Assembly (NCBI RefSeq): GCF_900102525.1
Contig: NZ_FNBZ01000005.1
Coordinates: 310,001 to 374,000, forward strand
Reading direction: 5' to 3'
Source of the DNA: Allobosea robiniae
GTDB lineage: Bacteria > Pseudomonadota > Alphaproteobacteria > Rhizobiales > Beijerinckiaceae
DNA length: 64,000 nt
Part shown: positions 18,241 through 27,897 of the stretch, piece by piece
Position numbering within the stretch: position 1 is the first letter of the stretch
How the letters are laid out: every line of letters starts with the position of its first letter
Translations under genes and position numbers: made by a program
Notes under the pieces: generated by a model
Told to the model about the DNA's origin: nothing
The model's input: only the letters and a program-made list of their open reading frames with translations
The model's database searches: none

Positions 18241-19410
18241 ATGTCCAACAGCGCCTCCGGACAACGGCCCGCCATCGAGGCGCAGCGCGTCTCGAAGGAT
18301 TTCTTCCTGCTGGAGAACGCGAGCGTCTGGGATCTGCTGTCGGGCCGCCATGAGCTGCCGGCGCATCGTGCCCTTCACGACGTCACGCTTTCGGTGCCTC
18401 ACGGTGAGATCGTGGGCGTTCTGGGCAATAACGGCGCCGGCAAGAGCACGCTGCTGCGCACGCTCGGCGGAATCTACGCGCCCTCGGCCGGCCTGGTGAC
18501 ACTGCACGGCGACGTCTCGGCGATCTTCGAGCTCGGCGTGGCGAGCAACGAATTCCTGTCCGGGCGGGAATACGCCCTGCGGACCTTCGAGCAGATGTCC
18601 GGACCGGCAGACGACCGGCAGGTCTATCTGGCCGAGGTGGAGGAGTTCGCCGAACTTGGCGAGCACTTCGACAAGCCCGTGAAAACCTATTCCGCCGGCA
18701 TGAAGGCCCGATTGTTCTTCGCCGTCGCCACGAGTTTTCGGAAAAGCATCTTCCTCATTGACGAAGTCCTGTCGGTTGGCGATTCCTATTTCCGGGCCCG
18801 ATGCTGGCAGCGTATGCGGGATTTCAAGCGCCGCGGCGTTTCGGGCATCCTTGCGACCCATGATTGGTCGAGCGTGCTCAAATTGTGCGAGCGGTGCTAC
18901 GTTCTCGATCACGGCAAGGTCGCGCTGAGTGGCGACAGTTACCCGGTCGTACGGCAATATCTCGGCCTGGAACAGGATTTCGAGCGCGCCGACGTCTGGC
19001 TGACGGACGCGTTGCCGACCAGCTATCGCGGCCGGCCGTTCGAGGAGCTGCAGCTCAGCTTTCCCCTGCACGCCGATGACAAGACCGTCGTCAGCATCCT
19101 CGTCAGCCTCGAACTGACCGATCGCACCGTCGGCTGGGAGAACGTCATGCTGCTCGACCCCCAGGAGGCGGTCCTCGAAAAGGGGGAGAATACGGTGAGC
19201 GTGCGGATTCCTCATCTGCCGTTGGTCCCGGGCAGCTACATGCTCCATATCGGCGTGCTCCGCCGCACTCCCGGGACGGGAGAGGTGGTCACACTGGACG
19301 CACGCACCTGGTACCATGGCAATTCCCTCTCCCTCGTCATCGAAGGGGACGAGACGCCCGGGGTTGCGAGCCTGAATCTGGTGGGACGTGTCAGAAGGCG
19401 CTCGCCATGA
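18241..19410 (+). CDS. wzt: Wzt-type polysaccharide ABC transporter ATPase 1
   Basis: A 389-residue protein. Walker A is GNNGAGKST at residues 62-70, the signature region YSAGMKARLFF, and Walker B FLIDEVLSVGD. After the ATPase domain (to about residue 235) there is a C-terminal beta-rich domain of about 150 residues, as in Wzt proteins that recognise the modified end of the glycan. The start at 18241 is 20 bases after the permease stop; the frame is open much further upstream but that part lies over the permease gene. A second ATPase follows with a four-base overlap. Confidence 0.87.
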   Translation: MSNSASGQRPAIEAQRVSKDFFLLENASVWDLLSGRHELPAHRALHDVTLSVPHGEIVGVLGNNGAGKSTLLRTLGGIYAPSAGLVTLHGDVSAIFELGVASNEFLSGREYALRTFEQMSGPADDRQVYLAEVEEFAELGEHFDKPVKTYSAGMKARLFFAVATSFRKSIFLIDEVLSVGDSYFRARCWQRMRDFKRRGVSGILATHDWSSVLKLCERCYVLDHGKVALSGDSYPVVRQYLGLEQDFERADVWLTDALPTSYRGRPFEELQLSFPLHADDKTVVSILVSLELTDRTVGWENVMLLDPQEAVLEKGENTVSVRIPHLPLVPGSYMLHIGVLRRTPGTGEVVTLDARTWYHGNSLSLVIEGDETPGVASLNLVGRVRRRSP

Positions 19411-20606
19411 AGCCTCATATCCGCATCCAGGGCCTCAGCAAGGCGTATCCGGAATCGATCACCGAGGCCGACGAGGTGATCCGCCACTATCTCGCCGACG
19501 ACACGGCCCGGCAGGCCGCCGGCGTGTCCTTCGCGCTACGGGACATCTCGTTCGAAGTTGCGGACGGAGAGCGGATCGGCCTGATCGGCGCCAACGGCGC
19601 AGGCAAGACGACGCTGATGCGAATCCTGACCGGGCTCGCCATGCCTTCGACCGGCCGGGTCGAGGTCGAGGGCAAGCTGCAAGCTATCCTGACCATCGGT
19701 GCAAGCCTGCGCGAGGACATGACCGGCCGCGAGAACCTGTTGCTCGCGGCCCGGCTCGCCGGCCATCCGGAGGAGCGGCTGCCGGCGGTCACCGAAGACA
19801 TGATCGACTTCGCCGGTCTCGACCACTTCATCGACTGGCCTGTGCGAACCTACTCCTCCGGCATGAAGGCGCGGCTCAGCTTCGCCGGCGCCATTTTCAT
19901 CGACCCCGAAATCCTGCTCATCGACGAGGCCCTCTCGGTCGGAGACCGGACCTTTGCCGACAAGGCGACGGCGGCCGTCCGCAAACTCTGCGAAGCCGGG
20001 CGGATCGTGATGATCGTCTCGCATTCCGTCGAGACCATCACGGCCATGTGCGACCGCTGCATCTGGCTGGACAATGGCCGGCTGGTCATGGACGGCCCGG
20101 CCAAGGAGGTCGGGGAAGCCTATGAGCAGGCCATGCGCCTCAAATTCGAACGCGCCATGATCAGCTCTTCGCAAAGCCGCAATGCGACGCTCGACTCACG
20201 CATCGTCGCCATGAGCGACCTGGCCATCGACATGAAGCAGGCACCGGCGACCGACGCCATGCCGATGCCGAGCCCGATGCTGACGCTTTCCTGCGATCTC
20301 ACGCTGGCCGCATCAGTCGCATCGCTCGATGTCGAGTTGCAGGTGGAGCGGCTCGACGGCCTCCTGATCGCGCGCAACCGAACGACCCTGCCCGGCCCCC
20401 ACGAGCCCGGGGAGATCACGATCGAAATCGATGCACCGGAATTCTTCCTCGCATCGGGTTTCTATATGATCGGGCTGGGCATCTCCGCGGACGGGGCGCT
20501 CCTCGCGCAGCTCGGCGGGCAGATCCAGATTCAGTCGGAAATCGTCTACAAGCACGGAACACCGACCCTGGCCTGGCCGATGTTCCTTTCCACGTCACCA
20601 GGTTGA
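19407..20606 (+). CDS. Wzt-type polysaccharide ABC transporter ATPase 2
   Basis: A 399-residue ATPase, paralogous to the gene just upstream. Walker A is GANGAGKTT at 61-69, signature YSSGMKARLSFAGA, Walker B LLIDEALSVGD. It also carries a C-terminal Wzt-like domain of about 150 residues, divergent from that of the first ATPase. The ATG overlaps the previous stop in ATGA, implying coupled synthesis in similar amounts. One permease gene with two different ATPases suggests a heteromeric ATPase pair, or a second permease elsewhere. Confidence 0.85.
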   Translation: MKPHIRIQGLSKAYPESITEADEVIRHYLADDTARQAAGVSFALRDISFEVADGERIGLIGANGAGKTTLMRILTGLAMPSTGRVEVEGKLQAILTIGASLREDMTGRENLLLAARLAGHPEERLPAVTEDMIDFAGLDHFIDWPVRTYSSGMKARLSFAGAIFIDPEILLIDEALSVGDRTFADKATAAVRKLCEAGRIVMIVSHSVETITAMCDRCIWLDNGRLVMDGPAKEVGEAYEQAMRLKFERAMISSSQSRNATLDSRIVAMSDLAIDMKQAPATDAMPMPSPMLTLSCDLTLAASVASLDVELQVERLDGLLIARNRTTLPGPHEPGEITIEIDAPEFFLASGFYMIGLGISADGALLAQLGGQIQIQSEIVYKHGTPTLAWPMFLSTSPG

Positions 20607-20636
20607 GGCGAGCCTGGTTTCAGGAGCACCGCGGCT

Positions 20637-21701
20637 TCACACCGCGTATTTACGCACATCGGGCACGAAATGCGCATGGCTCATCATGCAGCGCATGATC
20701 GTCGGCTTGTTCGCTTTCGTCCATTCGACCGTGCGACGGACGCCCTCCTCATGCGGCACCTCAGCGACGAAGCCGAGCTTTTCGCGGGCCTTGTCGGTCG
20801 AGGCGAAACGCTGGCCCGAGCGGTCCCAGTCGCGCGCCGGCGTCAGGGCGATCGGGGTGGCATTGCCGGTCGCGGCATTGATCCGCTCGGCGAGCTCGCG
20901 GATCGATATTTCGGCACCCGAACCAAGGTTGTAGATCTCGCCGGGCTCGCCCTTCAGGCCGCAGGCCATGAGGCCGCGCGCCATGTCCTCGACGAAGATG
21001 AAGTCGCGGGTGGCGATGCCGCCGTTCTCGACGGGCAGGGCCTCGCCGTGCAGCGACTTCCAGATGAAGGTCGGCGTCACGTTGCGCCAGACCGTCGCCG
21101 GCGTGCCGCGCCAGCGGCCGGCACCCAGGATCTCGCCGGGTCCATAGACGTTCTGGAACCGTGCCTTGACGAAAGGCAGGCCGTGCCGGGTGAAATAATA
21201 GTTCCCGTACATCTCGCCGATCAGCTTCGAGATCGAGTACGGGCTGTCGTGGAAGAGCGAGACCTGAGCGTCCTCGGTGGTCGCGGTCGCGCCATCGAAG
21301 GTCTTGGCGGCGACCGCGCAGCCGGCCGCCGAATAGACCACCTTCTTCAGCGACTTGATGTCCTTCAGCCGCTCGAACAGCTTCAGCGTGGTCAGCGTAT
21401 TGTTCTCGTGATCCATCAGCGGATCGTGGATCGAGGACTGGTTCCCGTGGAAGCAGGCGAGGTGATAGGCGTAGTCGAGGTCGTCGTCGAGCTCGGCCAG
21501 GATGCGATCGCTGGTGATCGGGCCGGAAACCAGCTTCACCGCCGGATCGTCGGGAACATTGACCGGATCAGCCGAGAGGAAGTTGTCGACGATCGTCAGC
21601 TTGCGCGGCTTTTCGCGCAGGATCTGCTTGACGAGGTTGGAGCCGACGAAGCCGGCGCCGCCGACCACCAGCACATTCTTGCCAGCAAAGCTTTCGGTCA
21701 T
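20637..21701 (-). CDS. NAD-dependent epimerase/dehydratase (extended SDR) 1
   Basis: A 354-residue nucleotide-sugar modifying enzyme. The NAD-binding motif GGAGFVGSN starts near residue 14 and YSISK is the catalytic YxxxK. The usual Ser/Thr stretch reads VYSAAGCAVAAKT. The end of the gene (GFVAEVPHEEGVRRTVEW) is normal for UDP-sugar epimerases. Specific activity (4-epimerase, dehydratase or decarboxylase) cannot be told. It is the last of a five-gene minus-strand run with two more SDRs and two amidotransferases. Confidence 0.82.
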   Translation of the reverse strand: MTESFAGKNVLVVGGAGFVGSNLVKQILREKPRKLTIVDNFLSADPVNVPDDPAVKLVSGPITSDRILAELDDDLDYAYHLACFHGNQSSIHDPLMDHENNTLTTLKLFERLKDIKSLKKVVYSAAGCAVAAKTFDGATATTEDAQVSLFHDSPYSISKLIGEMYGNYYFTRHGLPFVKARFQNVYGPGEILGAGRWRGTPATVWRNVTPTFIWKSLHGEALPVENGGIATRDFIFVEDMARGLMACGLKGEPGEIYNLGSGAEISIRELAERINAATGNATPIALTPARDWDRSGQRFASTDKAREKLGFVAEVPHEEGVRRTVEWTKANKPTIMRCMMSHAHFVPDVRKYAV

Positions 21702-21750
21702 GAGAATATCCGTGCGGAAGAGGGGAAAGCGCGAGGCCGCCGATCGCCGA

Positions 21751-22695
21751 TCAGGCCTTGGCCGGCGGGGCCTTGAGATGGCTGTAGATCGCGGTCACGC
21801 CATGGACGTCGTACCAGGCCAGCATGCGCCGGATCGTCTGCTCGAAGGAGTAGCGCGGCCGCCAGCCGAAGGTTTCGATCGTCTTCGAGGGATCGAGCAC
21901 GACCGCGGGCGCGTCGTCCGCCCCGGGCTCCACCTCCGGCACCGGCTCATTGAGCGTGATGCCGAGATGGTCGACGACGATGTCGAAGATCTCCTTGATC
22001 GTGTGGCCGGTCCCGGTCGAGACGTTGAACACGCCGCTCGGCGCGCCCTCGGCCATGACCGCGTCCATCACCGAGAAGAAATCGTCCATGTCGATGAAGT
22101 CCCGCACGGTCCTGGAGCAGAAGCAGCCCTTGCCGGCCTTCAGTCGCGTGTAGAAGGTCGGGATCGGGCCGATCGCCAGGCGCGGACCGGTCACATTGGC
22201 GAGCCTGAGCGAGACGAAGGGCAGGCCGGAGACGGCGAGGTAGTTCTCGCCGGCCTGTTTCGAGATGCCGTAGCTGGTGAACGGACGGGCCGGCGCATCG
22301 GCCGGGATCGGCAGTGCCTCGGGCCGGCCATAGCCGAGCGCCGTGTGGAAGTTCACGAAGCGCTTGACGCCCACTGCCTTCGCCGCCTCGACGACATGGA
22401 TCGTGCCCTCGACATTGGTGCGCGTATCCTCAAGCCAGTCGTCCGGGTCCTTGTAGGCCGCGGCCGAATGGATGACGTGGCTCGGCCTGAATTCGGCGAA
22501 CAGGTTGTCGACCAGGGCGCGGTCCTGGACCTTGCCCTCGACGACGGTCAGCCCCGGATGCGCCTCCGGCAGCGAGCCGCGCTGGCCCGTGGCGAAATTG
22601 TCGAGCACCAGCACCTGGTGCCCGGCATCGAGATAGCGCTCGGTCAGGTTCGAGCCGAGGCAGCCGGCGCCGCCGGTGAGCAGGATGCGCATCAT
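21751..22695 (-). CDS. NAD-dependent epimerase/dehydratase (extended SDR) 2
   Basis: A 314-residue extended SDR with GGAGCLGSN near residue 8 and YGISK as the YxxxK motif. The active-site stretch is NFHTALGYG, where most epimerases have SSxxVYG. It is clearly paralogous to the next gene: both have the AxYKDPxDW and F-TALxYG stretches and similar C-termini. Two adjacent Met codons leave the start uncertain by one residue. It probably acts on a nucleotide sugar for the polysaccharide; the reaction is unknown. Confidence 0.82.
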   Translation of the reverse strand: MMRILLTGGAGCLGSNLTERYLDAGHQVLVLDNFATGQRGSLPEAHPGLTVVEGKVQDRALVDNLFAEFRPSHVIHSAAAYKDPDDWLEDTRTNVEGTIHVVEAAKAVGVKRFVNFHTALGYGRPEALPIPADAPARPFTSYGISKQAGENYLAVSGLPFVSLRLANVTGPRLAIGPIPTFYTRLKAGKGCFCSRTVRDFIDMDDFFSVMDAVMAEGAPSGVFNVSTGTGHTIKEIFDIVVDHLGITLNEPVPEVEPGADDAPAVVLDPSKTIETFGWRPRYSFEQTIRRMLAWYDVHGVTAIYSHLKAPPAKA

Positions 22696-22700
22696 CAGCC

Positions 22701-23660
22701 TCAGCCCTTGGCCGGGGTCTTGATGTCGGCGCGGGCTTCCTTGAGGTGGGTGTAGCCGCCGACCACGCCTTCCTTCTCCCAGCGCTCGACCGAGAGCCGC
22801 GCGATCTCGTCGAGCGGAGTGAACTCGATATCGCCGAAATCGGCGAAGGTGCGGGAGGGGTCGAGCAGGATCGAGGCGGCGTCGTCCGGGCCGAGCGGCT
22901 TCATCTCGGGCTCCGGATAGTCGTTGAGCTTCATCGCCTTGACCACGGCGTCATAGAGCTCCTTGATCGCGACATCCTTGCCGGACGAGAAGTGATAGGT
23001 GCCGTTGCCCTTGCCGTTGGCGGCCTGGACGACGACCTTGGCGAGATCGCCGGCATAGCAGAAGTCGCGGCGGGCCGGCGTGACGAAGCACTTCTTCCCT
23101 TCGGCCAGGCGGCCGTAGAAGATCGGCAGCGGACCGGAGACGTTGCGCGGGCCGATGACGTTGGCGAGGCGGAAGGTCACCCAGTCGATGCCGGAGAACT
23201 GCACATAGTGCTCGCCGGCCGTCTTCGAGATCGCATAGCTCGAATTCACCGGATCGATCGGATGGTCGAGCGTGATCGGCTGCTGCAGCGGCTTGGTGCC
23301 GTAGCACAAAGCGGTCTGGAAATAGATCAGGCGCCCGACCTTGTGCAGCTTGCAGGCCTTGGCGATGTTGGCGCCGCCGACCGCGTTGACCAGCGCGTCG
23401 GTCTCCCAGTCCTCCGGGTCCTTGTAGGAGGCGGCGGTGTGCACGACGACGTCGGGCTTGAAGTCGGAGAAGAGCTGGTCGACCAGCTTCCAGTCGGTGA
23501 TCGAGCCTTCGACCTGGGTCAGGCTGTCCTGGTCGAGCAGGTTGTCGCGCCGGCCGGTCGAGAAATTCTCGAGCGACATCACGGTATCGCCCCGCGCCAG
23601 GAACATGTCCGCTGCCGTCGAGCCGACCTGGCCGGAGCCGCCCGTAATGAAGACCTTCAT
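22701..23660 (-). CDS. NAD-dependent epimerase/dehydratase (extended SDR) 3
   Basis: A 319-residue extended SDR with GGSGQVGST near residue 7 and YAISK as the catalytic pair. The active-site stretch is YFQTALCYG, matching SDR 2. The ATG at 23660 is chosen because MKVFITGG is the normal family start; sequence further upstream in frame is not conserved in character. The stop lies five bases before SDR 2 starts, and the start lies 25 bases after the amidotransferase stop, so the genes are cotranscribed. Confidence 0.82.
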   Translation of the reverse strand: MKVFITGGSGQVGSTAADMFLARGDTVMSLENFSTGRRDNLLDQDSLTQVEGSITDWKLVDQLFSDFKPDVVVHTAASYKDPEDWETDALVNAVGGANIAKACKLHKVGRLIYFQTALCYGTKPLQQPITLDHPIDPVNSSYAISKTAGEHYVQFSGIDWVTFRLANVIGPRNVSGPLPIFYGRLAEGKKCFVTPARRDFCYAGDLAKVVVQAANGKGNGTYHFSSGKDVAIKELYDAVVKAMKLNDYPEPEMKPLGPDDAASILLDPSRTFADFGDIEFTPLDEIARLSVERWEKEGVVGGYTHLKEARADIKTPAKG

Positions 23661-23685
23661 CGTCTGTTTCCTGTGAATGCTGGAG

Positions 23686-25623
23686 TTACTGGGCCGCGAC
23701 CTGGGCCGGCTCGACCTCGTCGAGCATGCGCCGGTATGACGCGGCACGGTCGTGGAATACCTGTTGCCAGAGCTCGAGGCTGAGCAGCCCCCAGGTCTTG
23801 CGCGAGAAGCGTTCGGCCTTGTCGAAATTGGCCAGGATCGCGTCGGAATTGAAGAACTCGCGATGGCGGTTCTTCTGCGTCGCGAAGATGTCGGCGACCA
23901 TGTCCTTGAGCTCGCCCGAGAACCATTCCTTCAGCGGCACCGGGAAGCCCATCTTGTCGCGCCGCTGCGCCAGCTCCGAAGGCAGGTCGCCGGAGAAGGT
24001 CGACTTGATGAAATGCTTCATCTGGCCGCCCTTGAACTTGATGTCGGCGGGAATCGTCGCGGCGAACTCGACGACGGAATGGTCGAGCAGCGGCACGCGT
24101 GATTCCAGCCCGTGCGCCATCGACATCCGATCCTCGACCTGCAGCAGGGCGGGCAGCAGGCATTTGAAATCGAAATGCGTCATCGAGTCGAAATAGGCTT
24201 CCTTCTTCACGTTCCGCTCGGAATTGAAGATGGCCTGGAACCGCGCGAAGACGCCGGCACGATCGAGCGCCGACCAGTCGACCTCGTTCTCCATGTCGAC
24301 GGAGCGATCGATCAGGCGGAAATAGCGCTCGTCCAGCGGACCGAACAGCCCCTTGGAGAAAAGCTGGCGGATCAGCGGCTTGTATTCCTGCAGCACCGTC
24401 AGGTGTGGAATGATCGATTCCGGGGTCACGACAAAATTGCCGTTGCGCTGCGTGCCGTCGATCGACGCCTTGAGGGCCTGCTCGAGATAGGCGATCAGAT
24501 AGCGCGCATAGCCGCCGAAGATTTCGTCGCCGCCCTGGCCGCCGAGAACCACCTTGACGTGGCGGGCCGCCAGCTCCGAGACCATGTATTGCGGAAACGA
24601 GCCGGGTCCGCCGACCGGTGTGTCGAGATGGTAGAGCACCTTCTCGATATTGTTGCGGAAGTCGCTTGCCGTGATGTCGATCTGGTGCAGGTCGATGTCG
24701 CCGTCCCGGCAGGCCGCCTCGGCATAGGCGCTTTCGTCGTAGCCCTCGAACTCGGTGAACTTGCCGTGGAAGCCGATGCGGCCCGAGGCCTCCTCGCGCC
24801 CGGCGAGGATGCCGATCAGGCTGGAATCGATGCCGCCCGAGATATAGGCGCCGACGGGCACGTCCGAACGCAGGTGGACCTTGATCGAATCGGCCAGGCG
24901 GGTCCGCATCTCCTCGCCGAACCAGCGCGGCGTATGGTCCCAGTCGATGTCGTAATGGACATCCCAGTAGCGGAAGACCTTGACCTCACCGTTCTCCACC
25001 GTCAGCGCGTGCCCGGGCAGCAGCGTATGGATGTTCTTGAACAGCGTGTTCTCGCCGATCGTGTACTGGAAGGTCATGTACTCGGCCAGCGCGTCCGGAT
25101 CGGTCGCGATCTCCGGCAGGACCGGCAGCAGGGCCTTCATCTCCGAGGCGAAATAGAGCACGCCGTCGACGACGGCGTAGTAGAACGGCTTGATGCCGAA
25201 GCGGTCGCGCGCGGCGAAGAAGCGCTCTCCGTCCCATAGGCCGAAGGCGAACATCCCGCGCAGATGACTGAGACAGTCGATGCCCCATTTGGCATAGGCA
25301 GCCAGCACGGTCTCGGTGTCGGAGGACGAGCGGAAATCCCAGCCGCCCTTCAGCTCGGCCATCAGCTCGACGTAGTTGTAGATCTCACCGTTGAAGGTGA
25401 TGACGGCGCCATTGTCTCCAACCATCGGCTGATGGCCCGCGGCCGACAGGTCGATGATGGCGAGGCGCCGGTGCGCGAGACCGCAGACATCGCGCGGCGC
25501 AACCCAGACGCCCTGCCCGTCCGGGCCGCGATGCGCGATCAGCTGGTTCATCGCCGCGAGCGCGCTTGCGACCTTCGCGATCGGCTGGCGTGTCAGGGAG
25601 ACCGCGCCTGCAATTCCACACAT
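23686..25623 (-). CDS. asnB: Asparagine-synthase-type glutamine amidotransferase 1
   Basis: A 645-residue protein with the N-terminal class II glutaminase (catalytic Cys2 in MCGIAG; HRGPDG; FNGEIYNY) and the C-terminal ATP-pyrophosphatase domain (GAYISGGIDSS). Length and order match AsnB, which makes asparagine from aspartate with glutamine as nitrogen donor. In polysaccharide loci this family also amidates sugar uronic acids, and the neighbouring SDR genes and uronate-type genes make that plausible. The start is set by Cys2, which must become N-terminal. Confidence 0.86.
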   Translation of the reverse strand: MCGIAGAVSLTRQPIAKVASALAAMNQLIAHRGPDGQGVWVAPRDVCGLAHRRLAIIDLSAAGHQPMVGDNGAVITFNGEIYNYVELMAELKGGWDFRSSSDTETVLAAYAKWGIDCLSHLRGMFAFGLWDGERFFAARDRFGIKPFYYAVVDGVLYFASEMKALLPVLPEIATDPDALAEYMTFQYTIGENTLFKNIHTLLPGHALTVENGEVKVFRYWDVHYDIDWDHTPRWFGEEMRTRLADSIKVHLRSDVPVGAYISGGIDSSLIGILAGREEASGRIGFHGKFTEFEGYDESAYAEAACRDGDIDLHQIDITASDFRNNIEKVLYHLDTPVGGPGSFPQYMVSELAARHVKVVLGGQGGDEIFGGYARYLIAYLEQALKASIDGTQRNGNFVVTPESIIPHLTVLQEYKPLIRQLFSKGLFGPLDERYFRLIDRSVDMENEVDWSALDRAGVFARFQAIFNSERNVKKEAYFDSMTHFDFKCLLPALLQVEDRMSMAHGLESRVPLLDHSVVEFAATIPADIKFKGGQMKHFIKSTFSGDLPSELAQRRDKMGFPVPLKEWFSGELKDMVADIFATQKNRHREFFNSDAILANFDKAERFSRKTWGLLSLELWQQVFHDRAASYRRMLDEVEPAQVAAQ

Positions 25624-25759
25624 GGCAAACTTTCCAACGTCCAGCCTCCGGCAAACGCCCAAGACCATTTGAACGGACCGCCCGGATCCTTGAAGCAGGA
25701 GCGGTGTTTAACAGCCCGGCATGACCTTGTCATGCGGGGCGGAAACCGGGGCTCGATGC

Positions 25760-27658
25760 CTAGAGCGTCACGCCGACACGCTCGCCCCACATCCCGAGAT
25801 TGACGATCCGCCACAGCGTGAAATCAAGGGGGCGCCTGCCGTCGAGCATCTCCTTGGCCAGGGAACGCACTCCATCGGCATTCATCAGCCCCGGATAGCG
25901 CGCCAGCGTCTTCTCGATACCATCCTCTACCTGCCCCCGCAGCGGTCCGCGGAACCAGATCTGCTCCGGCGTCGCGAAGCCGAGCTTGTCGCGCCGTTCG
26001 CGCACGCTTTCCGGCAGGACATGGGCCATGCCACGCCGCAGGACGCGCTTGGTGTCGCCGCCGACGATCTTGTGGTCATTCCCGAGCGCGAGGTCGAACT
26101 CGACGAGCGGATGATCGAGGAAGGGCACCCGCGCCTCGATGGAATGGGCCATCGAGTTGCGGTCCTCCCAATGCAGCAGCATGGCGAGATTGGAACCATA
26201 GGTCATCGTCATGCACAGCGTCCGGAGGTCGGCCACCGGTGGCAGGCCGAGTTCGTCGCTGGCCAGTTCGAGGGCCGTGCGGGGGTTACCCTTCTCACGC
26301 AGGATGTCCGTCCCCAACCAGTCATGCTGGGTGAGGGCGCGGTGCTGGCGCCGCAACAAGCCACCGAGACCGCGGGGCAGCAACGGCACGAGATGATGCT
26401 TGATCTGATCGGCGATCGAGGTGCCGTGATAGCGGTTGCGTTCGAGGATCGTGGTCAGCAGCTGACCGAAGCGCCGGCGCCGGGTCAGATCGGCCATGTA
26501 GTAGGAAAAGCCGCCATGGTAGCCGGCGAGCTGCTCGTCTGCCCCCTGTCCGTCGAGCATCACCTTGACGCCGACCCGCCTCGCCTCCTCGAAGACGCAC
26601 CATTGCGCAAAGATCGAGGTCGAGCCGAAGGGCTCGTCCTGGTGCCAGGTGATGTCCGAGGCGCGCTGGAAGACGTCCTCCGCCTTCGGGAAGATATAAT
26701 GCGGTTCGGTGTGCGCGTGCGCGACGACCGCATCCATGAACGGCTTCTCGTCGACGCTTTTCTCGGCGTAGCAGGCGGAGACGGTGTTGACCTTCGCTCC
26801 GCCGCCTCCAGAGCCCATCATCTGCGCCATCAAGCCGACGATGGAGGATGAATCGAGGCCTCCCGAGAGGCACGAACCAACAGGAACATCCGAGCGCAGA
26901 TGCAGGCGGACCGATTCGGTCAGAAGCTGGCGGAAACGGTCCGCGGCCTCGTCCTCGGTCAAGGAGATATCGCCGGCAGTGGCCGGATACCAGCGACGTG
27001 GCAGCGTCTGCAGGGCAACGTCGCGGCTTGCATCGATCGTGACGCATTCGCCGCCGCGCAGCTGGAAGACGCCCTCGAACATGGTTTCGGAGGTGTGGTC
27101 GGAAATGCCCGAGGCAAGGAAGTCGTGCACGCGCGCGACGTTCATGCGGCCCGACACTCCGGGAAGACCGAGCAACTGCTTGATCTCGGAGCCGAAAGCC
27201 ACGCCGCGCGGATTCGTCACGATATAGAGCGGCTTGATGCCGTAGCGGTCCCGAGCGGCGAAGAGCTTCTTGTCGCGATCGTCCCAGATCAGGAAGGCGA
27301 ACATGCCGCGCAGCCGCGGCAACATATCTTCGCCCCAGAGCATATAGGCGCGAAGCAGCACCTCGGAATCCGATTCCGAGACGAAGACCTCACCCTTGGC
27401 CCGCATCTCCTCGCGCAGCTCGATATAGTTGTAGATCTCGCCGTTGAAGACGAGGCGATATCGCCCCGAGGCATCACTCATCGGCTGCAGGCCGGCATCC
27501 GAAACATCGATGATGGCGAGCCTGCGGTGGCCGAGCGCCACCGGGCCTTTCGGACTGGCATAGACCTCCCAGCCGCGACCATCGGGCCCGCGATGCGCGA
27601 CAATATCGATCCGTTGCGGGTCGGGCTCGAAGCCGATCGACCCAAAAATGCCGCACAT
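25760..27658 (-). CDS. asnB: Asparagine-synthase-type glutamine amidotransferase 2
   Basis: A 632-residue homologue of the adjacent amidotransferase: MCGIFG with Cys2, HRGPDGRG, FNGEIYNY, and the synthetase P-loop SCLSGGLDSSS. The two proteins are clearly divergent in the C-terminal half, so they probably do not duplicate each other's substrate. It is the first gene of the minus-strand run and is divergent from the GMC oxidoreductase across 239 bases. Whether it makes asparagine or a sugar amide cannot be decided from sequence. Confidence 0.85.
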   Translation of the reverse strand: MCGIFGSIGFEPDPQRIDIVAHRGPDGRGWEVYASPKGPVALGHRRLAIIDVSDAGLQPMSDASGRYRLVFNGEIYNYIELREEMRAKGEVFVSESDSEVLLRAYMLWGEDMLPRLRGMFAFLIWDDRDKKLFAARDRYGIKPLYIVTNPRGVAFGSEIKQLLGLPGVSGRMNVARVHDFLASGISDHTSETMFEGVFQLRGGECVTIDASRDVALQTLPRRWYPATAGDISLTEDEAADRFRQLLTESVRLHLRSDVPVGSCLSGGLDSSSIVGLMAQMMGSGGGGAKVNTVSACYAEKSVDEKPFMDAVVAHAHTEPHYIFPKAEDVFQRASDITWHQDEPFGSTSIFAQWCVFEEARRVGVKVMLDGQGADEQLAGYHGGFSYYMADLTRRRRFGQLLTTILERNRYHGTSIADQIKHHLVPLLPRGLGGLLRRQHRALTQHDWLGTDILREKGNPRTALELASDELGLPPVADLRTLCMTMTYGSNLAMLLHWEDRNSMAHSIEARVPFLDHPLVEFDLALGNDHKIVGGDTKRVLRRGMAHVLPESVRERRDKLGFATPEQIWFRGPLRGQVEDGIEKTLARYPGLMNADGVRSLAKEMLDGRRPLDFTLWRIVNLGMWGERVGVTL

Positions 27659-27897
27659 CCCGTAGCCTCATCAAAGCGGATCGGCCCCGCCAAACGTACG
27701 GCCGGAGCGCCCCGCGTGGCTTATAGTGATCAGAATTCCATCGGTCGAGAGTGCGACAATGTACGCACGGACGACCGCCGCACCTAAAAAGGCACGAGCC
27801 GGTTTGGAACTTCGTCGCATTGCGGCCAATCGATCCCGCGCCTATGCCACAGTACCAGTTCGGACGGATCGCTATCCGCCATTTGACGGGAACCGCC

